Shown in pieces: positions 21,720-33,153 of a DNA stretch of 64,000 nucleotides. The notes under the pieces were generated by a model. The model was not told the origin of the DNA and searched no databases. It saw only the letters and a program-made list of their open reading frames with translations. The DNA is from Datisca glomerata. Lineage: Eukaryota; Streptophyta; Magnoliopsida; Cucurbitales; Datiscaceae. The translations under genes were made by a program, and so were the position numbers. Position 1 is the first letter of the stretch. Each line of letters starts with the position of its first letter. The stretch covers positions 1,090,600 to 1,154,599 of the forward strand of contig QANY01008042.1 of assembly GCA_003255025.1 (NCBI GenBank), read 5' to 3'.

Positions 21720-22530
21720 ATGTGCTTAAAATGGAGAAATTTTGATTATTCTTTTTACCCTTTAAGCCTCCTAAATACTTATTTAGAGATTTCAGTTTGT
21801 CATTTAATATAATGAGCTGTAATGAATATTATTTTCTATTCAATAATAATTTGTTTATAAATAGTTTGTTAAATTAAATATTTTATAATATATTATAATT
21901 AAAAACATAAATATTCATAAAGATGAATTTAATGAATTTTGAGATTAATTTTAAGTCAACAATAATTTATTCGTTAGACATTTATAAAAGTAAATATGAT
22001 ATAATATTTATGTTATCGAAACATGAAAATTTATATAAATGAATTGAGAGAAATATTTTTAAATAAGATAAATGATCTCTTTATATTAATAAAATCTTAA
22101 AATTATTGAATAATCATTTTATATATTATTCAAATAGCAATGATATATTGTGATTTAGCACTATTATAAATAAATGAATGTATTTATTATTATTAGAATA
22201 ATTTTAAAATGACCAAGTAATTGATCAAATTTTAATGACCAAGTAATATGACAATCATTTTATAGGTTGGTGTTTGATGTCCCATTAAAATAATTTGACA
22301 AATTAACATATAAATGATTGTCACGTTAGTTGATCACTTAAAAATTGGTTAATTACTTGATCGGTGTAAAATCACTCTTATTATTATTATTATTATTATT
22401 ATTTTATTTTTAAATTTGATTTACAATTATTTTTAAAAGTAATATTTGTTTCAACGTTTAATATTAATTTCAAATACTACATGTACTTTAAATGGCTTTA
22501 ACAGGTGCGAATCACATGCTTTTCAACTAG

Positions 22531-25048
22531 TTATATTAAAAAAGGCTTAAAGTGGAGAAAATTTTAATTTCCCCTTTTACTCTTTATAGCCTAAAAAAAT
22601 AAAGTATAATTTGGATATTTCTCATTTAACTCATATAATGAAATTATATTTTCTATTTAATGATAGTTTATTTTTGAATTGTTAATATATATATATATAT
22701 ATTACATATAATGAGTGAGGGAGCATCTATATACATATGTGTATATAATATAATATACATGTATATGTATATACGCACATATAATATATATATATATATA
22801 TATAATATGAATTAGAGAGAGAAACGGGGAATGGGAGAGAGAGTCATTATATATATAATGAGTGAGAGAGAAAGATAGACGTGGAAGGAAAGAGAGAGAG
22901 ACGCGGAGAGAGAGAGAGGAGAGAGAGAGGGATATATTTTAGAACAGAGGGATATAATTAATGGATATGAGAGAGAAAAAAAAGAATAATTAAATCTATA
23001 TATTAAAAATAAAAAGGTATAATAGTAATTAATTAAATATAAAAATTGTTAAATTTCATTCAGTTTGTAACAATAATTATTTTTTTTAAAGTTCTATACT
23101 TGATGTTTTTCAAAATATGCGACAAATTATATTTAGAATTGAAAACTTGTATAGATATCATTAATTTTATGTTTTTGGTTCTTTTGGATAAGAAAAGATA
23201 AAACATTTCAAATCATTGTACTAGAATGAGTTATTTATGCAACTTAATTAATTTTTGTTGCACGAACTTACTTAGATTTGAAATTTAATACAAAATTAAA
23301 TAATTAATTTTATAATCATAAAAAATAGTCAAACTAATGGACCCACTAATCAAAATTACTTATCTTCCTATTTATACTAATTTGTTGTCTTTAACAAATC
23401 TAAAAAATTAGAAACACCCATAAGTCATAAATGCTATATTTTTTTTAAAATTTCTTAAAATCACACACACTCTCTCTCTCCCCCCCTCTCCCTCCCTCAT
23501 TCCACGTCTCTCTCTCCCTCTCTCTCTCTCCTTCCCAGTTTCTCTCTCTCACTCATATTATACACACACACATGTATATAGATGCAGATATGCATATAAT
23601 ATACAATATGTATACACACATACATTGTATATATGTAAATACATTATATTACATATTATATGTATATAATACTCATATATAATACATACAATATATGAAC
23701 TTATTGTATATATATATATACACACATAATAAGTTTGTATATATATACAATAACTTATTGTGTATATATACACACTATATGTTTATATTTTGTATATATT
23801 ATATTTATTACATATAATTAGTGAGGGAGCATCTATATACATATGTGGAGTGAGATAGAGAGAGAGACGTGGAAGGAGAGAAAGAGAGACGTGGAAGGAG
23901 AGAAAAAGAGACGTGGAAGGAGAGAAAGAGAGACGTGGAGAGAGAGAGAGAGACGTGCAGAGAGAGAGAGATGGATAGAGAGAAGAGAGAGAGAGAAACG
24001 AGAGGGAGAGAGAGGATGGAGATATTTTAGGAAAGAGAGATATAATTAATAGATATGAGAGAGAAAAAATGAATAATTAAATATATATACATTAAAATAC
24101 AAGGGTATAATAGTAACTAACTAAATATAAAAAGAGTTAAATTTAAATCAATTTGGTACATCAATTGTTTTTAAACAAGTGCTATACTTGATGTTTTTCA
24201 AAACATGTGATAAAATTGTATTTAGAATTGAAAATTTGGTACATTAATTGTTTTTCAACAAGTGCTATACTTGATGTTTTTCAAAACACTCATAAGTCGT
24301 AAATGCTATAATTTTTTTTTAAAATTTCCTACAATCTCTCTCCTTCCGCTTCTCTTTCTCTCTCTCCTTCCACGTCTCTCCTTCCATCTCTGTCTTTCTC
24401 ACACACACACACTCATTATATATATATATAATAATAATAATAACTCTCTCTCTCCCCCTTTCCCGTTTTCTCTCTTACTCATATTATATATATATATACA
24501 CACACACATATGTATATGGATACAAATATTATAAATATGTATATAATAATTGTATATATATACACACTATAGGCTTATATATTGTATATATTATATATAT
24601 TACATTTAATGTGTGAGGGAGCATCTATATACATACGTGGAGTGAGAGAGAGACATGGAATGAGAGAGAGGAAAGAGATAATTAATGGATATGAGAGAGA
24701 AAAAAATAAATAATAAAATATATACATTAAAAATAAAATGATATAATAGTAACTAACTAAATATAAAAATGGTTAAATTTAATTCAATTTGCTACATTAA
24801 TTATTTTTTTTTAGAAAAAATGCTATACTTGATGTTTTTTAATATGTGATAAAATTGTATTTAGAATTAAAAACTTATATAGATATCATCAATTCTATAT
24901 ATTTTTTTGGTTCTTTCTGATAAGAATAGATAAAACATTTCAAATCCTTGTACTAAAATGAGTTATTTATGCAACTTAATTAATTTTTGTTGCACGAACT
25001 TACTTAGATTTGAAACAACTAATAAATTCTGGTAAAAATATTATGCTA

Positions 25049-25082
<34 letters not shown>
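22531..25082. repeat. Fold-back array of GA-rich and CT-rich modules with TA tracts
   Basis: The start (22531-22690) repeats the Helitron-like 5' sequence (TATATTAAAAAAGGCTTAAAG). Three GA modules then follow in direct order from about 22709, 23819 and 24608. Each starts GTGAGGGAGCATCTATATAC, passes through GAGAGAGACGTGGAA and ends around ATACTTGATGTTTTT and GTATTTAGAATTGAAAA. Between them lie CT modules at about 23285-23720 and 24285-24500, whose CTCCTTCCACGTCTCTC blocks are reverse complements of the GA blocks. Neighbouring CT and GA modules can therefore form large hairpins. The array ends in (AT)n at 25051-25082. No genes are seen. Confidence 0.7.
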
Positions 25083-25085
<3 letters not shown>

Positions 25086-25636
25086 AAAAAACCATAAATT
25101 TGTGAAAATTCAACTCGTTAAGACAATATTGAGCTAACTGTCATAATTATGGACAGTTGTCATGATCATAGACAGTTTCTTTGAAACGGTGGAAAATCTG
25201 ATAATATGATTTGCTTCCTTGATATTTGATCCCACCATGTTTCCTCCGTCAAAGATTTTCATGAAAAAATAGAGCCAGAGGTCGGCAAGCTAAATTCATT
25301 CATTGAATCCACAACATGAACAACGCCAAGTAGCAAAGACACTGCCGAGGACGAGACCCCTATCAACTTCAAGGAAATTAATTAATTAATTATAACTATA
25401 ATAATGCTATTATATCAATATCACACAATCTATAAACAATTGTACTTGTTTAAATAATTGTGCAATAACTAATTACTCAAAATTCAACCTAGCCACTACG
25501 GCACGATAGGCTAAATTGTACAACAAGGACAAATGTACTGTCTTTGCACGGCCTTAGTTTTTGCGTTAAAACCACTGCTTAGTATTAAAAAAAAAGGCCA
25601 GACTCCATTAGAGAGGAGGAAGTGAGGGTACTAATA
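25083..25636 (+). promoter_or_regulatory. Probable promoter region of the SAUR gene
   Basis: This is AT-rich DNA between the repeat array and the SAUR start. No clear TATA box or auxin response element (TGTCTC) is visible close to the gene, so the assignment rests on position alone. Confidence 0.35.
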
Positions 25637-25948
25637 ATGGGAATGGGAGCAAGTAGGTTGAGCAGACTGATTAAAGGTGATAGAGCCAAGCAATTGAAAT
25701 GGAGTCCGTTAGAGACGCCTAAAGGTTATGTACCAATTTATGTAGGAAAAGATGGTGATACGAAACGTTTTATGGTTCACAGGAAAACGCTTAGGGATGC
25801 TGATGTATTGGAGATGCTGTATAAGTCTGCTGAAGAATATGGATTTCATAATCAAGGTCCTTTGAGGATTCCTTTTGACGCTAAGCATTTTGAGGAGTTG
25901 ATCATCAGTAGGCCCAACCAAAACATCTTCAGAGTTAAACCTGTTTAA
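25637..25948 (+). CDS. SAUR-family (small auxin-up RNA) protein
   Basis: An intronless 103-residue protein, as usual for SAUR genes. The N-terminus MGMGASRLSRL precedes a basic segment. The SAUR domain spans roughly residues 28-97 and includes TPKGYVPIYVG, RFMVHRKTLRDADVLEMLYK, SAEEYGF and PFDAKHFEELI. SAUR proteins promote acid growth by inhibiting PP2C.D phosphatases and so keeping plasma-membrane H+-ATPases active. The start at 25637 is the first in-frame ATG; the same frame is open a few codons further upstream without an ATG. The sequence is intact. It differs in family branch from the second SAUR at 28209-28568. Confidence 0.93.
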   Translation: MGMGASRLSRLIKGDRAKQLKWSPLETPKGYVPIYVGKDGDTKRFMVHRKTLRDADVLEMLYKSAEEYGFHNQGPLRIPFDAKHFEELIISRPNQNIFRVKPV

Positions 25949-28208
25949 TTAGAGAAGTTTATTCTTTCTCAGTACAATAAATACACTTAGTTTAAGGTAA
26001 GAAGTCTTAAAATTATCCCTTTAAATTTTGTTCTTTTTTTGTACAGGAAATAAAACATCATTTTCTCGTTTATAATTGATGTTTGGATACAATTGTACAA
26101 AGTAATAATAAATTTACTAAATATTATCTTCTTTATAATATCAAATAGATTGATTGCACCATATGGTAATACAATTCATTCACAACTATATAATTATATC
26201 TTATCTTAAAACCTTTATTTTGGTTCAACTGGGAGCTGATCATAATTAGCAAGTGGATACGCATACATAGAATTTCAATGCAATTGCAAGCAAGAAAAGT
26301 GGTAGAGAAAAGCAAGAGACAATTTAATTGGATGCATTTGTAGATATGCAGCTGGCAAATATCTCTGGTTGTCAATTTAGAGAGTGACAACCAAAGCATA
26401 TACATTATACAACATGGATTGTGTACCAAAACACAGAGGCAACATTATGAGCAATTTGTATTTTGTTGTTTGTTGCTTGTTGCAGGCAAGCATTTGATGT
26501 AGACTTTTTCTTTCCTTTTATTATTTTCATCATGTCACTATCTTGTACTGATTTTTTCTTTGTCATTTTCAAATGAGGCAGCTTTTAATTTGTATTCCCT
26601 CAATTTTCATTTGGGCCACACTTCAAATTATTGACTCAATTAATTCTATTCTTTCTGTTTTCTTTCTTTTTATATTTTGTTTTTAGGATGTTTTATTTTT
26701 GCTTTATTTGAGATTTATGTATATTTTTTAGATAAAGTTATTTGTGATAAGAATCATAAATAGCATTAGGACATCTCGGTCATACATGCACCTCTATAGC
26801 ACATTCATCATCTAAATCAACCCAACATATTATTAAATTAAAACATTTTTACATATTTTATTTAACGAGTATATAAGTAGAATAACTCGAGACCGTGAGA
26901 TTACTCCTAATAGATCACTAGTTCGATCATCACTGGAGAGATTCACTTTACCAGTATTGTGATCTCAAATCATGGAATAACTCGAGACCCGTGAGATTAG
27001 CCAGATATGGAATAACTCGAGACCCGTGAGATTAGTCAGATGTAAGTCCTGATATATGTATACATATATATACATATATTATATTATATTATGATTGAGG
27101 GTTGACAAATCCATATTAGTTTTAAAAGTGAGGGAAACATGTTATTCAATTGACAGTGGACTTTATGAATTTCAATGCCTTTTCCAAGTATTTAACAAAG
27201 AAGATAAGAATAGGAAATACATTGAAATTCCATATTATAAAACACAAAAAAAAAGAAGTTAACAAATTTAGGATTAATTATCTGGCCCATTATGGCAACA
27301 TTTTCATTAATTCTGTTGATTAGAGAATGTATTATCAATACCAAAGGGTTTTAAGCCAGCTACGACTGTCATCGAAATTAACTGTTCCCTGTTCCAATTT
27401 TCATTATTTAATGAGTGAAGATTTTAAATTATAATTAGCTTCTTAAGCTGCAAGCTAGCAGCGAGCTAGAGAGTTTCCTTATTGTTGGAGTACTAATTAT
27501 GACTTATAAGAAACATGGTCAGCAATATAATAACATGCTCTTAATGCTTGTGTATCACTTAAATTTGTCGCCAACCTAATGTTTTATGGCTTAGATTAAT
27601 TATACACATCGCTTGCATTTTATGCCAACAACACCATTGAGTAGCCTCTGTTTACAGCTTTCTTCTCTTTCTTCTTTTTCGTCCTTTGTGATACACAATT
27701 CTTTTAATATTGCACCAAGGACATAAGCAAATAAGGTACTATTTAGTAAGTATATTTCTACGTTTTTTGTTCTAAATAGACGTTTTTAAAACCAAAACTC
27801 CAAGCATGACAAGCAGCTTGAGCTTAGTACCCCACTTTTAAAGGGTTCTAAAATTAAGTGTTCTTTTGATTTCTCGATGTTTAAAGTTGGTGATAGCTTA
27901 TCATTTGTAAAATATCAAGCAACTTTGATAAAATGGAATTCATTGGATTCCTGCAATGATAAAATGGAAGAGAAAACAATGTAATCTGAAAAATTAATCT
28001 TTGATTAACTGAAATATACATTAATCATAATCCGTTATGAAACCTATGAAGCATCATCGCCACAACTCAAGTAGAATTAACACAAATTGGTTAATCAATC
28101 CTTAAAATCAGCGACAAACAACTACGTCCTATTCAGCGACAAAATCTCTATACATCTGATCTTACAATAATTAACAGAGCAAACAACGATCAATCAGTAA
28201 TCAGTGAC
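25949..28208. other. AT-rich intergenic region between two convergent SAUR genes
   Basis: The 3' flanks of both SAUR genes lie here. Apart from the short tandem repeat at 26972-27041 I see no gene or mobile element that can be supported. An open frame at 26133-26429 (minus) has no recognisable motif. Confidence 0.5.
26972..27041. repeat. Two 35-bp direct repeats
   Basis: Units 26972-27006 and 27007-27041 differ at one base and contain GGAATAACTCGAGACCCGTG. A third, shorter relative lies at about 26880-26906. A GTTCGATCATC word at about 26922 faintly recalls a Pol III B box. Confidence 0.85.
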
Positions 28209-28568
28209 TCAGCAAGTGTAGAACTCAACCAGCTCATCCGTGGAACCTAGCTGAGTACCGGCATTCTCAAGCATCCACAAAAGGTGCTCAAACAGCACCA
28301 CCTCACATGCAACCGTAACCCCGTCGTGATCGGCCATGTTACCCGACCTGTCCACTAGCTCCTGAAACAGAGGGTGGTCGATTACGTTGGAGCTGACAAG
28401 GTACCGACGGCGAGAATTGCCGACGTAGACAGTGTGAAGTTCTTTTGAGATGTTTTCATGATCGGCGTCGGCAACTGTAACAGAGCTTCTGTTGCGGGTA
28501 AGTTTGGTGATGGAGGGCAATCTTTTAATGGCTGACTTGAGCTTGGTTAGCTTCCCAAGTTTGGCCAT
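28209..28568 (-). CDS. SAUR-family protein (SAUR76/77-like)
   Basis: An intronless 119-residue protein. The basic N-terminus MAKLGKLTKLKSAIKRLPS precedes a SAUR domain from about residue 44: ELHTVYVG, RRRYLVSSNVIDHPLFQELV and VACEVVLFEHLLWMLENA. The spacing and the HPLFQELV-to-LFEHLLWML pattern match the SAUR subgroup with longer N-termini. A TTTATATA-like word lies about 75 bp upstream (near 28637-28644). The likely role is growth regulation by PP2C.D inhibition or related signalling, inferred from family. It is convergent to the SAUR at 25637, about 2.3 kb away, and too different from it to be a recent tandem duplicate. Confidence 0.92.
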   Translation of the reverse strand: MAKLGKLTKLKSAIKRLPSITKLTRNRSSVTVADADHENISKELHTVYVGNSRRRYLVSSNVIDHPLFQELVDRSGNMADHDGVTVACEVVLFEHLLWMLENAGTQLGSTDELVEFYTC

Positions 28569-30329
28569 CTCTGATCTTGAAAATGTTTGATGAAAGAGAG
28601 CGTTTAATTTGAAGGGAAAGAGGAACGGAAGGTTCGTATATAAAGAATAAAATTTAATTAGGCTTCAGGAGGAAGAGGGGTGGGGACAGTCGTGGATGGC
28701 CCATTGTCTGGTACCAGCTAAGCGAAGAGCAAAGCGGAATTGGTGATGGATGGATGGCGAATGGAATGGCGATGATGTTCAATTTTCATGTCAATTCCAT
28801 AATTTGCTTTCCGCATGATCCACGACGTTCATCTCGTGTTCCACTATCTCAATTCGTGGGCCGTTTACTCAATTTCAAAATTAGATCTGCCGAAAAAAAT
28901 AAACATTGTTGTTTTTCAAAATAATCTATTTAAATAAAAGAAAAGAAAGTAAACTCTTATGGTTTCCTAAATAACACATATATACTCTTAGTTTAAAAAT
29001 AATAAATAAGTTTATTCTATTAAAAATTTATTAATTTAAGTTTAAAAGATAATATTATCTCTATAAAATGAGAGCTAGTTTTGATATTACATATATTTCA
29101 AACTGTGTTAATTTGAAATTTAACAATATTACAGGGTTTTTTATCATTACGGCTTATCATAAAGGGATATCTGCGTCATTTTTCAAATTAGAAAAATATA
29201 TGTATCATATAAGCAAAGTACAAGGAGTGTCAGAAAAATTTATGTATCATTTTCAAATAAGTTTATTCTATTAAAATGGTCAAAACATTAATTTACTATT
29301 TAAATCTCAGTATTTTGAAGTACTCATGATCACTAGAGATTTACCTGACCATATTTGTGTTCTACATACATAATGGTTGTGAACCAAGTGGCGCTATAAC
29401 TCAATGTCCATAAGATTAGTGGTGCAAATAAGAATATCTATGTATGTCACAAGGAAAAGTGATTTAGTAGAAAATGTATGAAAATTTGTTTAGTTTTTTA
29501 AACAGTTAACCATTATAATAGTGTGGGACAAACTTTGTTGGGTTGATTTTCAAAACACAAAAACCAAATGCGAATACCTCTACCTGATGGGGATGAATTC
29601 CACCAAAATAAATAACTATGTTTTGAATTGTGAGATTATATATAAACCATTCAAAAATCAGTTAAACTAAACTTACTACCTCAAGCCAACTACGAAAAAT
29701 TTGGAGATCATCTTAACCGACATATAATTAATTAATATTATATTACTTAGGTACAAAACCAACTTTGGAAGGACCCTTTTCTATGATGGGGGTGTTAGGT
29801 TAATTGCTTTCAAGACAATCTTTTTTTCTTTAATGTGAGCAAAAGAAATGTCGCATAAAATATAGAAGAAATGGCAATGACAATGGCAGGGGAGGATTCA
29901 TGCAAAATATGGACCATATTGAGGTTGTTGGTTATGGTTGTTGTTTGTGGGTATTATTGACAAGGACAAAACACATAAAGCTGTTGGTTGGAAAGCAAAC
30001 AACTAGTTTCCAACTGTGTAATTTTGTTTCAAGTAGAAGGAAGGGTGCATGGGGTGGGGGTAAGAATCTTTCATGTGACGATAATACTAAATGCGACTGA
30101 CTGCCCTTTGTCAGTTTGTCTCTCTATACCATTTTACCAACTTTCCCATTACAACCAAGCTTATAATTCTATTAATAATTCTACGCAGGTTAATTTTAAG
30201 TAATCAAATAATGTCAATCATTTATAGATGAGTGTTTTCACTCATTAAAATATTTTAAAACAACAACCTATAAATACGTGATACATAATTTAATTTTTTA
30301 AAATTTGATAAATTATTTTATTAGTCTAG
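28569..30329. other. 5' flank of the SAUR gene and AT-rich intergenic DNA
   Basis: The first few hundred bases are probably the minus-strand SAUR promoter. I see nothing else supported; small open frames at 29068-29274 and 29871-30203 have no recognisable domain. Confidence 0.5.
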
Positions 30330-30660
30330 AATTATTCTAATTCTTTTGGGTGTTATGCAAATCTAGTATTAATAGCAATCCAGAAACAAGAAGCAGCAGT
30401 AGATACTCTTCTAGCCTTCTAGCTACCACTGTGGGATTCTTTCCTTTCCTAAAAAAACACAAGATTCCAACTTTTCTAAATGTCCCAAAATAGAAAGCCA
30501 AGTAATTACTTGAGAAATTCTTTATCAATCAGATTATGAAACCAAACTCTCCGATCAAACTAGAAGTTAAGTCGCAATTCAGCTGTAGGGAAGAAACAAA
30601 CTAAATCATGCTCCAATCAAATTGAAAGAACAAATGTTCAATGGGTTCAGTATGCTTATT
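30330..30660 (-). pseudogene. LINE reverse transcriptase polyprotein, C-terminal fragment
   Basis: Read on the minus strand, the segment next to the CACTA element gives EPIEHLFFQF, the second half of the plant LINE zf-RVT zinc-binding region. Further on comes a tryptophan-rich WFHNLIDK / GFLFWDI tail, with stops and shifts. It continues directly from the LINE fragment on the other side of the CACTA insertion. Confidence 0.75.
30658..30660. repeat. CACTA target-site duplication, left copy
   Basis: ATT precedes the left terminus and is repeated at 33151-33153. Confidence 0.75.
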
Positions 30661-32740
30661 TACTACGAAAATTTTGACTTTAGATGATGGTGAAAATCCA
30701 TCATTATAACCCTATAATGACGGTTGACCGTCTATCATCTATCGGGTTGTCATCTTTACTCTTTTTCAGCAAAAACCGTCATAATAGGGTGCCGCCAAAA
30801 GTAGTTAGATGACGGAAAATCTCTGTCATCATAGGTGCCGTAAAAAATAATTAGATGACGGAGATAATGTTCAAATTATTTAAAAAAATACCTTTCTATG
30901 ATAGATTTTTTATTAAAAAACTTTCCCACGACAGATTAATTTTATAAAACTGTCATGGGAAGACATTACCTTTCCATGACAACCCTTAAATATTTTACAT
31001 GTATTTTTTAGAAAATCATGAAAAAATGAAAACAAATATAGGGTGAACCAGGCATAGTAAATACTTGAGCGAAAGATCATGAAAATGGATACAGGAAAAC
31101 ATAAATACAAGAGTGGAGAAATAACTCAGATTTAGTACAAAACATGTGAAAGCAATATTTTTTTAATCGTACAAAGCATGTGAAAGCAATATACATGGAA
31201 ATATTAATCAGATCATCCTCAAATCTTTACTTAATAAGTTACCTGAAGTCCAACAGAACTTCCATCAGAATATAATCACTACCATATGCTATCTCTGGAT
31301 ATGCTGAGACACAAGGAACGTTTCAATTTAATATCAATCAACTGTACTTCCATTTTCACTCCATCTTCATCTGTAAAAATTATTTGAAGAATATCCACAA
31401 GCTAGATATTCATTTACAAGAATAGTAACAATTTATGAAAATCATTTCACGAGGACAATAGGAAATGGCATCTAAAAATTTGTACATCAACGCAAACACC
31501 CCAAAAGAAAACACTTAAAGTTAATTTGTACATGACATAGTTAAATCCTATAAACGTCTACATAAATAAAAAACTTCCATTTCTTTCAAGCCAAAGAACC
31601 CAAAAAACATTCCATCAGATTCATGACAAGGATTTTATCTGTTAAAAGCATTGTACAGCAGTATGATATTTTTTGAGCTGCTACTCCAAGTTGACTAACC
31701 TGCAAATCACATTTTATCAATGTAATAAGAAGAATGTTCACCAATCTCTCCGGTCCTTGCCTCCTCAATTATCTTGTCTATCACTTCTTCGACATGATAC
31801 GAGACGGTGGGACTTAGATTTAATTTAGCAAGTATCTATATGAAATCTAAAATTTTGATCAGAAATTGAATATACGATGAAAGTAAGCACAAGAAAGCAT
31901 GATATCCTGATCTTTGCTTACCACAATCTCTAGCTTAACTTTAGCAACAAAATTGTCTTCTGAAAATTCAGAGCCTACAAAATATTAAAGCAAGAACAAA
32001 CACCCATTCAACAAGCAACATAGATAAGCCTATTAAGGAACTAAGCATTTTAGATACATGAAAGCAAAGCCACTGCTCTTATAAAAGGGAAAAAGAATTA
32101 ACCTAAAATGGTAACATCCAAGACCATGCATGACGCCACACTTGAACTCCCTTACATAACAGCTACCATCAGAGCAAGTCTTACCCCAATGCCATGGCTC
32201 TGCCAATTACACCATTCCCCTGCAAAAGTATCCCCTCTATAGAACCTACATACCCCAAATCCATGTCTCAGACCTTACCGATACTATCCTCGATAACAAC
32301 TCCCTTTCGCCCAACTTTCAATCCCATACCAAGCAGTCTGAAATAGAGTGAAAGGCGAAGAATGAAGGCAAAGAACGAAGACGATAAGGAGGGAAAGTAA
32401 ATAGAAAATAAAATTGAAACCAAGCCTATTTGAAAAGTAAAGCTAGAAACCCTAACTATTTCAAGCTCAGATTCAAAATCAAAGGGTTACCAAAAATCAA
32501 ATGAAAAATTTGAACAAGAACCCTAAATCAGAAATTAAAAATATAATCATAGAAATTCAAACAAGAACCCTAAGTCGTTGAGAGGCTGGCCACCTCCTTC
32601 TCGCGGTTTCGATTTCTCCATCGTGGGGCTTGAAGACGGTGGCTTCTTAATCGCACCCTCTAGGGATTTTGATTTCTCTGTCGCAAGGCTTCACAATCGA
32701 GGGGCTGGGGCTTCTCAGTCACACGGTTGAGAAGAAATGG

Positions 32741-32792
<52 letters not shown>

Positions 32793-33150
32793 CAGATCTA
32801 AATCGTGAAAGAAAGAGGTAGAGAGAAACTCTAATCTCCAACGAGTGTTGTTCATGAAATCTGAAGTAAATGATTTAAGATAGATTAGGGATTAGGGTTA
32901 AAAGGTATGTCATTTTTATAAATAAAGAAAAATGATAGAAATATATCACTAAAAAAAATAAAAAGGGAGATGTTACTATGACATACCAAAAAATAACTGT
33001 CATAATAAGTAATATATTAATGACACTGTATTTAAAACCTGTCATATTATTTCAAAAGTTAAAATCTGTCTGTTTTCCTTTGACAGATTTTATAGAGCTG
33101 TCATTATAATGTATATGTGGCTGTCATTATATTCCTAAATTGTAGTAGTG
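30661..33150. mobile_element. CACTA (En/Spm-type) non-autonomous transposon
   Basis: The left end TACTACGAAAATTTTG (first base mutated from C) and the right end, CACTACTACAATTTAGG when reverse complemented, are related terminal inverted repeats. The 3-bp duplication ATT flanks them, the CACTA size. Subterminal regions carry many short inverted repeats of the TGACGG / CCGTCA type (about 30700-30960) and TGACAG / CTGTCA type (about 32960-33130). The interior has no transposase; it contains gene-like sequence near 32570-32730 and a (GA)n tract. The insertion splits a LINE in the middle of a conserved motif, which confirms the boundaries. Confidence 0.82.
32744..32788. repeat. (GA)n microsatellite inside the CACTA element
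   Basis: About 22 GA units. Confidence 0.95.
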
Positions 33151-33153
33151 ATT
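33151..33153. repeat. CACTA target-site duplication, right copy
   Basis: ATT follows the right terminus and matches 30658-30660. Confidence 0.75.

Larger units (their letters stand above)
18259..22530 (+). mobile_element. Helitron-like non-autonomous element (about 826 bp) interrupted by a MULE
   Basis: The proposed 5' end is TC at 18259 in TCTTAATATATTAAA, preceded by A; the proposed 3' end is CTAG at 22527-22530, followed by T. This fits Helitron insertion between A and T. The interior after the MULE (21711-22200) is closely similar to 59353-59850, where the 5' end reads TCTTAGTATATTAAAAGTGG. Only a weak 3' hairpin (GTG...CAC near 22505-22515) is visible. A MULE with its target duplication accounts for 18265-21719. 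No coding capacity was found. Confidence 0.5.

Noticed and set aside
23843..24049. Arg/Glu-rich open frame of 68 codons
   Set aside because: Encoded by the GA-rich repeat module; composition artefact.
29871..29960. 29-codon open frame starting MAMTMAGEDSCK with a hydrophobic tail
   Set aside because: Too short to judge, no match to a known plant peptide family, and no promoter signal.
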